Of a stretch of 64,000 nt of DNA, positions 26,398 through 35,033 are shown in pieces; within the stretch, counting starts at the first letter, position 1; each line of letters opens with the position of its first letter. The position numbers and the translations under genes are program-made. The notes under the pieces were generated by a model. That model saw only the letters and a program-made list of their open reading frames with translations, did not search any database and was not told the origin of the DNA. This stretch comes from Clostridium pascui (GTDB taxonomy: Bacteria; Bacillota; Clostridia; Clostridiales; Clostridiaceae): contig NZ_JAFBDB010000001.1 in assembly GCF_016908015.1 (NCBI RefSeq), forward strand, positions 248,001-312,000, written 5' to 3'.

Positions 26398-28044
26398 ATG
26401 AAAAAAAGATGTATTATAATAGGTCTTTTATTTTTTATGCTCTTTTTTTTATTGGATATAAGAATATTTCATATACAATATAGTAATGGAGAAAAATATA
26501 GTGTAATGGCAGATTCTCAATATCAATTTAAGGAAAAAAGAGAGGAATTAAATTATAGATTAGTAGATGACAGTGGAAAGGACTTATTGGATTACAATTC
26601 TAAGTATAGTGTAGTTGTATTGCCATCTGTTTTTTCTAAAAATAATTTAGATACTAACTATGAAGAGTTTCTTAAATTTATATATATATTAAAAAATTAT
26701 GATGAAAGTTATGATTTAAGTAATGGAAATTATAATAATAGCAGTCAAAAGCTTTATTTTAAGGTGGATAAAAATGCTTATGATAAATTAAAAAATATAA
26801 AGGGGGTAAAAGGATTTTATTTATATAAATATGATGAAGTGGAAAGAAAAGATGTATGGAAAATAGAAAATGTATTAACTAACATAAGAAATACTCAAGA
26901 TAGTTCCTTAAAAGAAAAAGATAGTCTGGAAATGATTATAAATGAAAAATTTAAAGATTCCATAAATAATTCTTACATATATAATTCAGACCTAGATGGA
27001 AATATAACAGAAGAAAAAAGTACAAATGTGGATTCGTTAAATAAAACAGTTTCAACATTAAATAGTGATTTTCAAGATGATATAAGAAAACTTCTTAAAG
27101 AAAAATATAGTGATTATGAGCAAGTAGGGGTAGTAATTTCTGAACCATCAACGGGAAAAATAAGATCTTTAGTACAAAAGGATGAAACTTCACCTAATGT
27201 GCTTATAGGTGCAGAAACTTTAAATGGATTTTTTCCAGGATCAATTTTTAAAACATTAGTATACGAAGGAGCGATAATAAAGTATCCAGGTATTCAAAGT
27301 AAAATCTTTACTTGTACAGGAGTTTATGAAAAAAAGACAGATAAGCATCATGGTAAGTTAAATATAAACGAAGCCTTTGAGGTTTCCTGCAATGATATCT
27401 TTTCACAGATAGGAGTAAATGTAGGTTTCGATCAACTAAACCAGTTATGCAATGACCAGCATTTGTTTGAAAAGGTATTAGGGCTTAGTAAGGAACAAAG
27501 AGGAAATATTGAAGTTAAAACTCCTAAGGCTGAAGATGGAACTTTGGGAATTATGTCAATAGGACAAAATTTAAGAATTACACCTCTAGAAGCATTAAAT
27601 TTAATAAATACTGTAGTAAATAAAGGGAAATATGTACCGCCAACTATCTTGGATGAATTTGTAAAGGACAACGAAACTATTTCATATACACCTAGCTTGA
27701 AACCCAAGCAAGTACTTACTGAGAATCAAGCAAGTATTATAGAGAATTCTTTGAAAAATGTAGTTTTAAATGGAACTGCAAAGGCTGCAAATATACAAGA
27801 GGTAGAAGTAGGTGGAAAAACCGGTACTACAGAAAGATATGAAGTTATAAAAAATGACAAAGGAGAAAGCATAACCAAAAAGTTTTCAGATGGTTGGTTT
27901 ATTGGATTTTTAAAAAAAGAAAATATATCCTATACAGTAGTTATATTTGTAAAGAACATAGATAAAGATACACAAGGTGGTGGAACTACAGCAGCGCCAA
28001 TTTTCAGAGATATAGCAGAGTATTTAACAAATAAAAATCAATAA
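26398..28044 (+). CDS. Class B penicillin-binding protein (transpeptidase)
   Basis: A D,D-transpeptidase that cross-links peptidoglycan (548 residues). One N-terminal membrane segment (RCIIIGLLFFMLFFLLDIRI) is followed by a poorly conserved, Asn/Asp/Lys-rich region of about 200 residues that lacks the usual arginine-rich dimerisation motif. The catalytic triads are SIFK at 282-285, SCN at 330-332 and KTG at 474-476. GGKTGTTERY and the C-terminal GWFIGFLKKENISYTVVIF complete the fold. Placement next to sigK suggests a sporulation or cortex role like SpoVD-type enzymes, but that is inference only. A strong AGGAGGTGG precedes the ATG, and a terminator follows. Confidence 0.87.
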   Translation: MKKRCIIIGLLFFMLFFLLDIRIFHIQYSNGEKYSVMADSQYQFKEKREELNYRLVDDSGKDLLDYNSKYSVVVLPSVFSKNNLDTNYEEFLKFIYILKNYDESYDLSNGNYNNSSQKLYFKVDKNAYDKLKNIKGVKGFYLYKYDEVERKDVWKIENVLTNIRNTQDSSLKEKDSLEMIINEKFKDSINNSYIYNSDLDGNITEEKSTNVDSLNKTVSTLNSDFQDDIRKLLKEKYSDYEQVGVVISEPSTGKIRSLVQKDETSPNVLIGAETLNGFFPGSIFKTLVYEGAIIKYPGIQSKIFTCTGVYEKKTDKHHGKLNINEAFEVSCNDIFSQIGVNVGFDQLNQLCNDQHLFEKVLGLSKEQRGNIEVKTPKAEDGTLGIMSIGQNLRITPLEALNLINTVVNKGKYVPPTILDEFVKDNETISYTPSLKPKQVLTENQASIIENSLKNVVLNGTAKAANIQEVEVGGKTGTTERYEVIKNDKGESITKKFSDGWFIGFLKKENISYTVVIFVKNIDKDTQGGGTTAAPIFRDIAEYLTNKNQ

Positions 28045-28057
28045 AGAATAATGCAAA

Positions 28058-28098
28058 TTAATAAAAATCGGTTTTAATCCGATTTTTATTAATTTTTT
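28058..28098 (+). terminator. Intrinsic terminator after the PBP gene
   Basis: A 14-bp A/T-rich stem around AATCGG/CCGATT, followed by TTTTTT. Confidence 0.85.
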
Positions 28099-28165
28099 GA
28101 GCTTATAAAAATGTTTCATTAATTTTAATACTATATATTTCTTGTTAACGAATAGGTGGCCAAGC

Positions 28166-28193
28166 ACATTTTTGGATAAACTCACATATTATA
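28166..28193 (+). promoter_or_regulatory. Candidate sigma-E/sigma-K promoter of sigK
   Basis: CATATTATA at 28185-28193 fits the CATAnnnTA -10 of mother-cell sigma factors, and AC at 28166-28167 stands 17 bases upstream, as in sigma-K promoters. The order is as expected for mother-cell-specific sigK expression with self-activation. This is motif matching only. Confidence 0.45.
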
Positions 28194-28221
28194 TTAATAA
28201 GCATTGTTTGGAGGAAGCACT

Positions 28222-28920
28222 ATGTTTATACTTGATTGTCTCCTTAATTTATTGGGAAATGGATTATTTTTATCAGCTTATGTAACAGGTTCTAATTCTT
28301 TTCCTAAGCCACTAGATGAAAAAGAAGAGGAATATTATTTGAACAAATTAAAGGATGGAGATGTACTAGCAAAGGGAGTATTAGTAGAAAGAAACTTAAG
28401 GCTCGTAGCGCATATAGTAAAAAAATACGCATATCCAGGTAAAGATATGGATGATTTAATTTCTATTGGAACAGTAGGATTAATTAAGGCCATTGATTCA
28501 TTTGATACAAGAAAAGGAACAAGACTTGCCACCTATGCTGCTAAATGTATAGAAAATGAGATATTAATGCTTATAAGAAATAACAAAAAATCTAAAGGAG
28601 AGGTATATTTACAGGATCCCATTGGAGTAGACAAGGAGGGGAATGAAATTTCGCTAATGGATGTACTTAGCAGTGAAGAAGATTCTATAATAGAAATAGT
28701 AGAAAATAAGATTCAGGTAAAGAAGTTATATGGTAAAATAAGTTCAGTGCTACAGGAAAGAGAGAGAGCGGTTATAGAAATGAGATATGGGCTAATAGAT
28801 GGAAAACCTAAAACACAAAGGGAAATTGCAGTAATACTAGAAATTTCACGTTCCTATGTGTCACGTATTGAAAAAAGAGCTTTGAAAAAGTTATATAAGG
28901 AAATGAATGGTGGCAAATGA
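28222..28920 (+). CDS. sigK: RNA polymerase sporulation sigma factor SigK (pro-sigma-K)
   Basis: Late mother-cell sigma factor controlling cortex, coat and lysis genes (232 residues). It begins with a short hydrophobic pro-sequence (MFILDCLLNLLGNGLFLSAY), cleaved in other bacteria to activate it. Region 2 contains NLRLVAHIVKKYAYPGKDMD, DLISIGTVGLIKAIDSFD and [16 protein letters not shown]. Region 4 ends with TQREIAVILEISRSYVSRIE. The gene is uninterrupted, with no skin prophage element, unlike C. difficile and B. subtilis. A longer frame starts with TTG at 28204. ATG 28222 is preferred because GGAGGAAGC lies just before it. Confidence 0.94.
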   Translation: MFILDCLLNLLGNGLFLSAYVTGSNSFPKPLDEKEEEYYLNKLKDGDVLAKGVLVERNLRLVAHIVKKYAYPGKDMDDLISIGTVGLIKAIDSFDTRKGTRLATYAAKCIENEILMLIRNNKKSKGEVYLQDPIGVDKEGNEISLMDVLSSEEDSIIEIVENKIQVKKLYGKISSVLQERERAVIEMRYGLIDGKPKTQREIAVILEISRSYVSRIEKRALKKLYKEMNGGK

Positions 28921-29330
28921 TAAAGTGGATTTTTTATAAATTATTAATTTTATAGTAAATATGGTTTGAGTATTATTTAGAGATATAATAAAATATTATA
29001 GATATCATTAAAAATAAAATACTTTATATAAAAATAAAAGAATTGTTAAATTTTATAAGAAAATCTACGAATAATAATATGATAGGATTTTTATAGCTAT
29101 GCCTTATGTAGGGAATGATAAGAAGATTTTTACTAAAGCTAAAAAAGTAATTGACATAAGTAAAAACAGTATTAATCACATTATGATCTAAAGTGAACTC
29201 TCGATCTTTTTCATTTTTTAGAATGTAATACTCTAGGAGTAAATAAATAAATGATAAACTTATGTTAAGGTTAAGTGTTATAAGGAAATTTCAACTTGTA
29301 AAAGGCACATAGGAAGAAGGGAGAAATAAA
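28921..29330 (+). other. 410-base intergenic region between sigK and pilT
   Basis: An extremely AT-rich stretch with no recognisable RNA family. It contains a possible 30-codon ORF at 29099-29191 with only a weak ribosome binding site (AGGA 12 bases upstream), and inverted GATC sites near 29185-29210 followed by TTTTTC. I see no clear promoter for pilT. Confidence 0.3.
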
Positions 29331-30386
29331 TTGATATTATTAAATGATTTATTACAAATTACTATTAAAGAAGGGGCATCTGACTTACATTTAACAGTAG
29401 GTATAGCCCCAATAGTAAGAGTAAATGGTGAACTTGTACCTATAGGTAGGGAAAAGTTAACACCAGAAGATGTGCAAAATTATGCTAAAGAAATACTTAA
29501 GGACAGTTATGAAGAGTATGAAAAAGTAGGGGAAGCTGATACATCCTATTCTATAGCAGGAATTGGCAGATTTAGAGTTAATGTATTTAAACAAAGAGGC
29601 AGTGATGCCATAGCTTTAAGAGCAGTAGGTCTTAAGGTTCCTTTATTAAACGAATTAGGGTTTTCATCAGTTGTAAAAGAACTTACAGAGAAGCAAAGGG
29701 GGCTTGTAATTGTAACTGGACCTACAGGGTCTGGGAAAAGTACTACACTGGCAGCAATGATAAATGAGATAAATCTAAATAGGGCATCTCATATTATCAC
29801 CCTAGAGGATCCTATAGAGTACCTTCATAAACATAATAAATCTATAATAAATCAGAGGGAAATTGGTAGAGATAGTAAGAGTTATGCAGCAGCATTAAAA
29901 TCTGTATTAAGAGAGGACCCGGATGTTATATTGGTAGGAGAAATGAGAGATTTAGAAACCATATCTGTAGCACTTACTGCCGCAGAAACAGGGCATTTGG
30001 TGTTTTCTACATTACATACTATAGGAGCAAGTAAGACTATTGATAGAATAATAGATGTTTTCCCTCCTTATCAACAACAACAAATAAAGATTCAATTGGC
30101 AGCGGTGCTGAATGGAGTAATATCTCAACAGCTTGTGCCGCGATTGGATCAAAATGGAAGAACTGCAGCTTTAGAGCTTATGATATCTACTCCTGCAATA
30201 CAAAATATGATAAGAGAAGGAAAAACATATCAAATTGAATCCTCAATTCAAACTGGCTCAAAATATGGAATGAAAACTATGGATATGAGTTTAGCAGAGC
30301 TTTATAAAAAACAAGCAATAAGTTATGAAGATGCTTTGTTGTATTCTATTGATAGAGAAATGTTTCAAAAGTTGACGATGTTGTAA
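29331..30386 (+). CDS. pilT: Type IV pilus twitching motility ATPase PilT
   Basis: Hexameric ATPase that retracts type IV pili (351 residues). The N-terminal PAS-like domain is followed by Walker A GLVIVTGPTGSGKSTTLAAM, the Asp box HIITLEDPIEYLHKHNKSII, Walker B VLREDPDVILVGEMRDLETI and the His box GHLVFSTLHTIGASKTIDR. The AIRNLIRE-like C-terminal motif appears as PAIQNMIREGKTYQI, which PilT needs for retraction. The start codon is TTG at 29331 with GAAGGGAG upstream. No pilin, PilB, PilC or PilM gene is adjacent, so it is an isolated retraction ATPase here, a common arrangement in clostridia. Confidence 0.93.
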   Translation: MILLNDLLQITIKEGASDLHLTVGIAPIVRVNGELVPIGREKLTPEDVQNYAKEILKDSYEEYEKVGEADTSYSIAGIGRFRVNVFKQRGSDAIALRAVGLKVPLLNELGFSSVVKELTEKQRGLVIVTGPTGSGKSTTLAAMINEINLNRASHIITLEDPIEYLHKHNKSIINQREIGRDSKSYAAALKSVLREDPDVILVGEMRDLETISVALTAAETGHLVFSTLHTIGASKTIDRIIDVFPPYQQQQIKIQLAAVLNGVISQQLVPRLDQNGRTAALELMISTPAIQNMIREGKTYQIESSIQTGSKYGMKTMDMSLAELYKKQAISYEDALLYSIDREMFQKLTML

Positions 30387-30388
30387 AA

Positions 30389-30420
30389 TTAAGGAGGGAT
30401 TGTAGTAATCCCTCCTTTAG
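30389..30420. terminator. Intrinsic terminator after pilT
   Basis: A 12-bp G/C-rich stem AAGGAGGGATT/AATCCCTCCTT with a 5-base loop and flanking TTTAG. Being A/T flanked on both sides it could also serve the minus-strand peptide gene, which ends at 30421. Confidence 0.78.
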
Positions 30421-30561
30421 TTAAAATATCATATAATCATACATTTTTAAATTTACTTCACGTGAAGTAAGTAATTTTGAAGTCTTTATCTCTTTTTTTG
30501 TTTCATTTTTTTTATTATTTGATACCAATAAATTCTGTTCTTTTTTTACTAAAGTTTCCAT
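30421..30561 (-). CDS. Small 46-residue Lys-rich protein with its own promoter and structured leader
   Basis: The minus strand has ATG at 30561 and stop at 30421, preceded 7 bases upstream by GAGGAGG, a stronger ribosome binding site than most genes here. The product begins METLVKKEQNLLVSNNKK, is rich in Lys and Asn, has no cysteine, no signal peptide and no hydrophobic segment, and ends NLKMYDYMIF. I recognise no family. A consensus promoter (30736-30764) and a folded 5' leader (30562-30735) belong to it. It lies convergent with pilT and divergent from the glycosyltransferase gene. It could be a regulatory peptide, a leader ORF or a toxin/antitoxin component, and the function is unknown. Confidence 0.6.
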   Translation of the reverse strand: METLVKKEQNLLVSNNKKNETKKEIKTSKLLTSREVNLKMYDYMIF

Positions 30562-30735
30562 ACCTAAATCCTCCTCAAGAATATTAATTTTAAAAAAGGA
30601 TTTTAGGTTTACCAGAAGGACTCATCTTTTTTATGAAGCCTTCTCAAGTCTACAAAATAAATCAGTTCGTAGCGCCTCATAAGGCTCTACCCCCTTTTTT
30701 AGATATATAATAATATTATATACTTTATTTATAAT
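30562..30735 (-). promoter_or_regulatory. Structured 5' leader of the small-protein gene, candidate riboswitch-like element
   Basis: In the minus sense a G5 tract (30694-30690) is followed by a hairpin TAGAGCCTTATGAGGCGCTA and a second hairpin in which GAAGG pairs with CCTTC and TTCAT with ATGAG (about 30646-30614). Downstream, CCTAAAATCC (30607-30598) can pair with GGATTTAGG (30571-30563), which overlaps the ribosome binding site. This looks like a sensor domain plus a translational off-switch. It does not match the riboswitch consensus sequences I know. In the plus sense the first hairpin is followed by CCCCTTTTTT and could instead act as a terminator. Confidence 0.5.
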
Positions 30736-30764
30736 ATTATAACATTTTTATTAATATATATCAA
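30736..30764 (-). promoter_or_regulatory. Sigma-A promoter of the small-protein gene
   Basis: In the minus sense TTGATA (30764-30759) and TATAAT (30741-30736) are separated by 17 bases. Transcription is expected from about 30729, leaving a leader of about 167 bases. Confidence 0.7.
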
Positions 30765-30971
30765 AGGTTATAAAAGATTTTAAAATGGATAATATTTAAT
30801 TATAAAGGAATACTTAAGATTATATGGGATTAAAATAATAATTTTCTTGTTTATCTAACTATTCCATAGTTTTTCTCATAAATATAAAATAATTAAAAAA
30901 TATTATAATATCTCTATAGTAATTGCGATGTATTTATGCTAAAATATCTGTGAATTAGGGGGGATTTTTAA

Positions 30972-32252
30972 GTGGAGTTAATAGGAAATATAATATATTT
31001 TACTTCCAGAGTATTTACACTAGTGGTCTTTACAATTTCTATGTATTATCTTTGCATATCTTTTTTTGGAATTTGGAGAAAGAAGGATAATACAAAAGTA
31101 AATCCACAAAAAAGTTTTGCCTTAATTGTAGCAGCCCATAATGAGGAGATAGTTATAGGTAATATTGTGGATAGTTTACACAAGCTGGACTATCCTAGAG
31201 AATTGTATGATATATTTGTTATAGCTGATAATTGTACAGATCAGACTGCTGCAAAGGCAAGCTCAAAAGGAGCTATAGTTTATGAAAGATTTAATAAAGA
31301 AAAAAGAGGAAAAGGTTACGCTCTAGAATGGATGTTCAATAATATATTTAAAATGGAGAAAAAATACGATGCTGTCGCAATATTTGATGCTGATAATCTC
31401 GTACATAAGGACTTTTTGAATGAAATTAACAAGAAAATGTGTCAAGGATTTAGAGTGGTACAGGGATATTTAGATAGTAAAAATCCTACTGATACATGGA
31501 TAACTGGGAGTTACTCTATTTCATTTTGGACATCAAATAGAATGTTTCAGCTTTCAAGAAGCAATTTAGGACTTTCTAATCAATTGGGCGGAACAGGCTT
31601 TTGTATCGAAACTGACATATTAAGAGAACTTGGATGGGGAGCTACTTGTCTTACAGAGGACTTAGAGTTTACTTGCAAGTTAGTTCTTAATGGTCATAAA
31701 GTAGGATGGGCTCATGATGCTAAAATTTATGATGAAAAGCCATTAACTTTAGTTCAATCTTGGTTTCAAAGAAGAAGATGGATGCAGGGGTTTGCAGATG
31801 TGGCTGATAGATATTTCTTTAAGCTCTTGAAAAAAGCTATAAAAGAGTTTGATTTTATTGCATTAGATTGTGCACTATACAGTATACAACCAATTGTAAT
31901 AATATTGCTTGGGATATCTATGGCAATAGCAGGATTTAATCAAGGAGTTAAGGTATTCAATGTGATTTCTAATTTACAAAATATGAACGGAATTGCTAAT
32001 TTCAATTTTAATATGGTAACTATAATTGGACTTCTTATTGCCATATTACAGTTTATATACACTCCTTTTATACTAATATTGGATAAAAAATTAAATTTTA
32101 AAATATTTTTATATTATTTGATATATCCTATATACTCTATTACGTGGCTACCTATATCAATCCAAGGGATAATTCGCAAAAATGACAAGGAATGGAGTCA
32201 TACATTACATACTAGAAGTGTAGATATTAAGGAACTAGAAAAAGCTAATTAA
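30972..32252 (+). CDS. Processive family 2 glycosyltransferase, membrane protein
   Basis: A 426-residue inverting glycosyltransferase of the cellulose/hyaluronan synthase type. An N-terminal membrane segment is followed by the GT-A domain: ALIVAAHNEEIVIGNIVDSL, DIFVIADNCTDQTAAKA, the metal-binding DxD in AIFDADNLVHKDF, TED in GATCLTEDLEFTCKLVL, and the processivity motif QRRRW in SWFQRRRWMQGF. Three to four C-terminal membrane segments probably form the polysaccharide channel. The product cannot be deduced. The start is GTG at 30972 with GGGGGG upstream. It is monocistronic, ends in a terminator, and has no BcsB or PilZ partner adjacent. Confidence 0.88.
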   Translation: MELIGNIIYFTSRVFTLVVFTISMYYLCISFFGIWRKKDNTKVNPQKSFALIVAAHNEEIVIGNIVDSLHKLDYPRELYDIFVIADNCTDQTAAKASSKGAIVYERFNKEKRGKGYALEWMFNNIFKMEKKYDAVAIFDADNLVHKDFLNEINKKMCQGFRVVQGYLDSKNPTDTWITGSYSISFWTSNRMFQLSRSNLGLSNQLGGTGFCIETDILRELGWGATCLTEDLEFTCKLVLNGHKVGWAHDAKIYDEKPLTLVQSWFQRRRWMQGFADVADRYFFKLLKKAIKEFDFIALDCALYSIQPIVIILLGISMAIAGFNQGVKVFNVISNLQNMNGIANFNFNMVTIIGLLIAILQFIYTPFILILDKKLNFKIFLYYLIYPIYSITWLPISIQGIIRKNDKEWSHTLHTRSVDIKELEKAN

Positions 32253-32269
32253 GTATATAATAAAATATG

Positions 32270-32302
32270 TAAAAGAAAGATTTAATAAATCTTTCTTTTT
32301 TT
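32270..32302 (+). terminator. Intrinsic terminator after the glycosyltransferase gene
   Basis: A 12-bp stem AAAAGAAAGATT/AATCTTTCTTTT with a 5-base loop and a run of T. Confidence 0.85.
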
Positions 32303-32440
32303 AGTAACTGTACTTATAAATGCAAATAATCTTTAATTATAATTATATTTTATAAAAAAATTTATTATATATAGAGGAAAAAACTCTTTTTTGTTGAATA
32401 TATAAATTTGTAATGGTTCTCTTAAGGAGGGAAAAGCTTA

Positions 32441-33733
32441 ATGAAGGAATATGTAGTAGGAGTGGATATCGGATCTTCCAAAGTATGCGCTATAGCAGGC
32501 AAGCTAGACAAGTATGGGAAAATGCAAGTAATGGGCGTTACTTCTACTAAGTGTAGTGGTATAAAAAGAGGCATTGTGGTTGATATAGATAGTACAGCTG
32601 AATGTATTAAAGACTGCATAGAACAAATGGAGAGAATGATAGACTTTGATATAAGTGATATATTTATATCAATACCAGGGGAGATATGTGAACTTATAGT
32701 AAATAGAGGAGTTGTAGCAGTATCTTCGGAAGATAGAGAAATTAAAAAAAATGATGTGGACAGAGTACTAAAAGCCGCTAAAATTATTACAATTTCATCC
32801 GATAAAGAAATTATAGGAGTAATACCACAACAATTTATGGTGGATGGATATGATAATATTACAGATCCAATTGGCATGAGTGGCTTAAGATTGGAAGTTG
32901 ATGCTCAACTTATATTATCTCAATCTACAGTAATAAATAATTTGTTCAAAAGTATCAAAAAAGCAGGGTTGAATTTAAGTGGAATGGTATTTCAACCATT
33001 AGGAACGGCAAATGTAGTTTTAAAAGCTGAGGAAATGAAAATAGGTACACTTCTTTTAGATATAGGGGCAGAAAATACCAATATATCTGTTTTCAAAAAC
33101 GGAAAGCTTTGTTATAGTGATAACCTGGCTTTAGGAGGAAATATAATAACTAACGATATTTCTCTCTGTTTAAGGATTCCTTTCTCTGAAGCAGAGAAAT
33201 TGAAAGTTAACTATGGAAGTGGGAAATCCAATTTTATTGACGAAGATTTTAAAATAAAAATAAACACAAATTATGACAATATTGTAGAAATAGATTATAA
33301 TGTACTTACAGAGATAATAACTGCACGAGTGGAGGAAATACTCCTACTAATAAAGAAAAAGCTTATGATAAGTGAGCAAATGGATAATGTCTCTGGAGTA
33401 GTAGTAGTAGGAGGAGGTATAGCTTTATTAAAAGGTTGCAGCGATTTATGTAAAGAAATATTGGACAAACCTGTTAGAATAGGTATTCCAGATTACACTG
33501 GAGTAGATAGTCCTATATGTGCAGCTGCAGTAGGTGTAGTTAAAGATGTTGTTGATTCAGGAAAAGTAAACCTTTGTAAAGAAGAAGCTTTAGATGAAAT
33601 GAGGAGTCATAAATCTAAGAAATATGAAAAAAAATCAATTGTTTGGGATGATGAAAAAGATGAAGAAGATACAGAAGAAAGCAGTAATGGAGTTTTTTCA
33701 AAAATAAGAAACTTTTTTGCAGATTTTTTCTAA
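32441..33733 (+). CDS. ftsA: Cell division protein FtsA
   Basis: Actin-like ATPase that tethers FtsZ to the membrane (430 residues). The phosphate-1 loop is [20 protein letters not shown]. The SHS2 (1C) domain includes [17 protein letters not shown] and [18 protein letters not shown]. The phosphate-2 motif is [19 protein letters not shown], and the adenosine motif is [17 protein letters not shown]. The C-terminal end [11 protein letters not shown] is an amphipathic membrane-targeting helix after an acidic linker. AAGGAGG lies before the ATG. It is followed by ftsZ after 19 bases, the usual order, which distinguishes it from other FtsA-like or pilus ATPases. Confidence 0.93.
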   Translation: MKEYVVGVDIGSSKVCAIAGKLDKYGKMQVMGVTSTKCSGIKRGIVVDIDSTAECIKDCIEQMERMIDFDISDIFISIPGEICELIVNRGVVAVSSEDREIKKNDVDRVLKAAKIITISSDKEIIGVIPQQFMVDGYDNITDPIGMSGLRLEVDAQLILSQSTVINNLFKSIKKAGLNLSGMVFQPLGTANVVLKAEEMKIGTLLLDIGAENTNISVFKNGKLCYSDNLALGGNIITNDISLCLRIPFSEAEKLKVNYGSGKSNFIDEDFKIKINTNYDNIVEIDYNVLTEIITARVEEILLLIKKKLMISEQMDNVSGVVVVGGGIALLKGCSDLCKEILDKPVRIGIPDYTGVDSPICAAAVGVVKDVVDSGKVNLCKEEALDEMRSHKSKKYEKKSIVWDDEKDEEDTEESSNGVFSKIRNFFADFF

Positions 33734-33752
33734 TATAAAGGGAGGTATTATT

Positions 33753-34880
33753 GTGCTAGATTTCGATGTTGATGTAAAACAGTTTGCTCAGATAAAAGTT
33801 ATAGGCTGCGGTGGCGGCGGTAATAACGCTGTTAATAGAATGATAAAAGAAGGATTAAAGAATGTTGAGTTCATTGCGATAAATACAGATAAACAAGCGT
33901 TGATATTATCTCATGCTTCTCAAAAGATACAAATAGGGGATAAGCTTACTAAAGGCTTGGGAGCAGGTGCAAATCCTGAGATTGGCCAAAAGGCTGCAGA
34001 AGAAAGTAAGGAAGAAATATCTCAAGCAATTAAAGGAGCAGATATGGTATTTATAACTGCTGGTATGGGAGGCGGTACAGGTACAGGTTCAGCCCCTGTA
34101 ATTGCCCAAATAGCTAAATCAATGGGAATACTTACAGTAGGTGTTGTAACAAAACCTTTTCCATTTGAAGGCAGAAAAAGAATGCTTCATGCTGAAATGG
34201 GAGTTAAAAACTTAAAGGAAAGTGTAGATACATTAGTAACTATACCTAATGAAAAACTTCTTAGTATAGTAGATAAAAAAACAACGCTTGTAGACGCTTT
34301 TAAATTAGCAGATGATGTATTAAAACAAGGTGTACAGGGTGTATCTGACTTGATCACGATACCAGGACTTGTTAACTTGGACTTTGCGGATGTAAGAACT
34401 ATTATGATAGATAAGGGACTCGCTCATATGGGTGTAGGTACAGGAACAGGAGATAATAGAGCACAACAAGCAGCAAAAGAAGCTATCTCCAGCCCACTAC
34501 TTGAAACTTCCATTGTTGGCGCTACTGGAGTTTTATTAAATATAACTGGTGGAGCAGATTTAGGATTACTTGAAATAAATGAAGCTGCTGAAATTGTTCA
34601 GGAAGCTGCGGATCCAGATGCTAATATAATATTTGGTGCAGTAATAGATGAAAGTTTAAAAGAAGAAATAAGAATAACTGTAATTGCAACAGGATTTGAA
34701 ACTGAAAGAATAAAGAAGAATAGTGATAGTTTTAGTATAAGTACACCAAGTGCTTCTGTGAATATAAAAAATGATACTAAAACAGAGGTAGCAGCAACGG
34801 TAGATAGAATGGATAGAATGGATAATTATAATGAAAATGATCTAGAAATTCCTACATTTTTAAGAAGACAAAGAAAGTAA
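33753..34880 (+). CDS. ftsZ: Cell division GTPase FtsZ
   Basis: Tubulin-like GTPase forming the division ring (375 residues). [16 protein letters not shown] and the tubulin signature [18 protein letters not shown] are diagnostic, with [12 protein letters not shown] and the T7 loop region [21 protein letters not shown] variable linker ends in [13 protein letters not shown], the conserved C-terminal peptide that binds FtsA and SepF. A longer frame begins at 33717 inside ftsA, but GGGAGG stands 9 bases before GTG 33753, so GTG is the start. ftsA and ftsZ share an operon that ends in a strong terminator. Confidence 0.97.
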   Translation: MLDFDVDVKQFAQIKVIGCGGGGNNAVNRMIKEGLKNVEFIAINTDKQALILSHASQKIQIGDKLTKGLGAGANPEIGQKAAEESKEEISQAIKGADMVFITAGMGGGTGTGSAPVIAQIAKSMGILTVGVVTKPFPFEGRKRMLHAEMGVKNLKESVDTLVTIPNEKLLSIVDKKTTLVDAFKLADDVLKQGVQGVSDLITIPGLVNLDFADVRTIMIDKGLAHMGVGTGTGDNRAQQAAKEAISSPLLETSIVGATGVLLNITGGADLGLLEINEAAEIVQEAADPDANIIFGAVIDESLKEEIRITVIATGFETERIKKNSDSFSISTPSASVNIKNDTKTEVAATVDRMDRMDNYNENDLEIPTFLRRQRK

Positions 34881-34892
34881 TTTTAATAATAT

Positions 34893-34936
34893 TAAAAAAT
34901 CCGACTTAGAAATAAAAAGTCGGATTTTTTATTTTT
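34893..34936 (+). terminator. Intrinsic terminator of ftsAZ
   Basis: A 13-bp stem around AAATCCGACTT/AAGTCGGATTT, an 8-base loop and a T-rich tail. Confidence 0.88.
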
Positions 34937-34979
34937 GTAGAAAATTATAATAAATAAAAAAAGGAATTGATATCATAAA

Positions 34980-35012
34980 ATGACAAAATTTTGAAAAACA
35001 TAAGTATATAAT
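34980..35012 (+). promoter_or_regulatory. Candidate Spo0A-controlled promoter of spoIIGA-sigE
   Basis: ATGACA at 34980-34985 and TATAAT at 35007-35012 are 21 bases apart, much wider than the normal 17. The B. subtilis spoIIG promoter has 22-base spacing and relies on Spo0A~P. TGACAAAATTTTGAAAAACA here contains two Spo0A-box-like sequences about 10 bases apart. This is inferred from motif and context. Confidence 0.5.
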
Positions 35013-35033
35013 ATTATCTAAGAGGTGAAAGCA

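Noticed and set aside
29099-29191. 30-codon ORF between sigK and pilT
   Set aside because: The only ribosome-binding-like sequence is AGGA 12 bases away and there is no promoter; kept as a remark in the region entry, not as a gene.
30562-30735. Known riboswitch classes (c-di-GMP-I/II, lysine, THF, guanidine, c-di-AMP) for the minus-strand leader
   Set aside because: The leader starts somewhat like a lysine element (GTAGAG...GCGCTACGAACT) but lacks the later conserved blocks, and no other class consensus fits, so no name was assigned.
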